This document shows, one piece after another, positions 6,844 through 7,270 of a stretch of 7,270 nucleotides of DNA. The notes below the pieces were generated by a model, which saw only the letters and a list, made by a program, of their open reading frames with translations, did not search any database and was not told the origin of the DNA. The position numbers and the translations under genes were made by a program. Origin of the DNA: Alphaproteobacteria bacterium (GTDB taxonomy: Bacteria; Pseudomonadota; Alphaproteobacteria; Bin95); contig JAJECF010000098.1 of the NCBI GenBank assembly GCA_022822125.1, positions 1 to 7,270 on the forward strand, read 5' to 3'. Position 1 is the first letter of the stretch. Each line of letters opens with the position of its first letter.

Positions 6844-6851
6844 ACCATGAC
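6830..6851. promoter_or_regulatory. Perfect 9-bp-arm dyad at the betA start (operator or mRNA hairpin)
   Basis: GTCATGGTA (6830-6838) and TACCATGAC (6843-6851) are exact reverse complements around GCCA. The dyad lies between the betA ribosome site (AAGGAGA, 6852-6858) and the early betA codons, facing choX. It could be a repressor operator for the divergent betA/choX pair, or a hairpin in betA mRNA with the AUG at its loop. It does not obviously match the BetI operator I remember. Function is inference; the symmetry is seen. Confidence 0.5.
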
Positions 6852-6904
6852 TCTCCTTGCAGCCGCCGGGCTACAGGCAAACACCGGAACGGGAGGACAT
6901 AGCG

Positions 6905-7270
6905 ATGACAAGGCGCATTCGACTGTGGGCAATCGGGACGGTATCGGCCTTGATGATGTCTTCCGCCGGCTGGGCGGCCGATCCGGACTCCTGCAAGGCG
7001 GTCCGCTTCTCGGATGTCGGGTGGACCGACATCACCTCCACCACCGCCGCCGCCTCGGTCGTGCTGACGGGCCTCGGCTACGAGCCGAGCGCGACCGTGC
7101 TCTCCGTGCCGGTCACCTATACCAGCCTCAAGAACGGCGATATCGACGTGTTCCTCGGCAACTGGATGCCGACCATGGAGGCGGACATCGCGCCCTATCG
7201 CGAGGACGGGTCGGTCGAGACCCTGGGCATGAACCTCACCGGCGCGAAATACACGCTCGCCGTCAACAAG
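6905..7270 (+). CDS. choX: Choline ABC transporter periplasmic binding protein ChoX (5' part, continues past edge)
   Basis: The first 122 codons are present without a stop. Translation gives a signal peptide (MTRRIRLWAIGTVSALMMSS, cleavage near GWA-AD at about 25) followed by a mature domain nearly identical in motif order to Sinorhizobium ChoX: SCKAVRFSDVGWTDIT, LSVPVTYTSLKNGDIDVFLGNWMPTMEADI and LTGAKYTLAV. Trp40, Asp42, Trp87 and Tyr116 align with ligand residues Trp43, Asp45, Trp90 and Tyr119 of S. meliloti ChoX at a constant offset of three, so the visible part of the aromatic cage for the trimethylammonium group is intact; the rest lies beyond the window. Start ATG has GGGAGGA 7 nt upstream (6891-6897). 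The ATPase and permease genes (choV, choW) are expected downstream. It diverges from betA, pairing choline uptake with oxidation. Confidence 0.94.
   Translation, partial: MTRRIRLWAIGTVSALMMSSAGWAADPDSCKAVRFSDVGWTDITSTTAAASVVLTGLGYEPSATVLSVPVTYTSLKNGDIDVFLGNWMPTMEADIAPYREDGSVETLGMNLTGAKYTLAVNK

Overview
The window is GC-rich and almost fully coding. It looks like the chromosome of an alphaproteobacterium, probably of the Hyphomicrobiales/Rhodobacterales type. This rests on a ChoX choline-binding protein that lines up with the Sinorhizobium one, a small heat-shock gene with a ROSE-type RNA thermometer, and the CCCCGGA-tcaag-TCCGGGG palindromic repeat common between alphaproteobacterial genes. 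The genus cannot be fixed from the sequence alone. No tRNA, rRNA, insertion sequence, CRISPR array or phage gene was seen.

Layout. Bases 1-88 hold a composite palindromic intergenic repeat, cut by the window edge. Three minus-strand genes follow, read right to left: a Cys-type molybdenum formate dehydrogenase alpha subunit (4602-1834), a periplasmic TRAP-type (DctP-like) solute-binding protein (1837-713) and a small calcineurin-like metallophosphoesterase (716-141). Each junction is a 4-bp GTGA overlap, so the three are a translationally coupled operon. The 112-bp gap to the right of fdhA carries a divergent unit for a 138-residue Hsp20 chaperone (4715-5131). It has a heat-shock-sigma-like promoter and a leader that folds the Shine-Dalgarno into the ROSE signature hairpin.

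Only 5 bp separate the Hsp20 stop from the convergent end of a BetA-type choline dehydrogenase (6843-5137). Divergent from betA, across 61 bp, the gene for the choline-binding protein ChoX begins at 6905 and runs off the right edge. A 22-bp perfect dyad lies on the proposed betA start codon.

How it fits together. ChoX would deliver choline to an ABC importer whose other subunits lie outside the window, and BetA would oxidise choline to betaine aldehyde and on toward glycine betaine. If betaine is then demethylated, its methyl groups can end as formate, which the neighbouring formate dehydrogenase could oxidise to CO2. That functional link is inference. The most notable points are the ROSE thermometer, the TRAP binding protein without its membrane subunits and lacking the family arginine, the formate dehydrogenase lacking one expected iron-sulfur site, and the dyad on the betA start.
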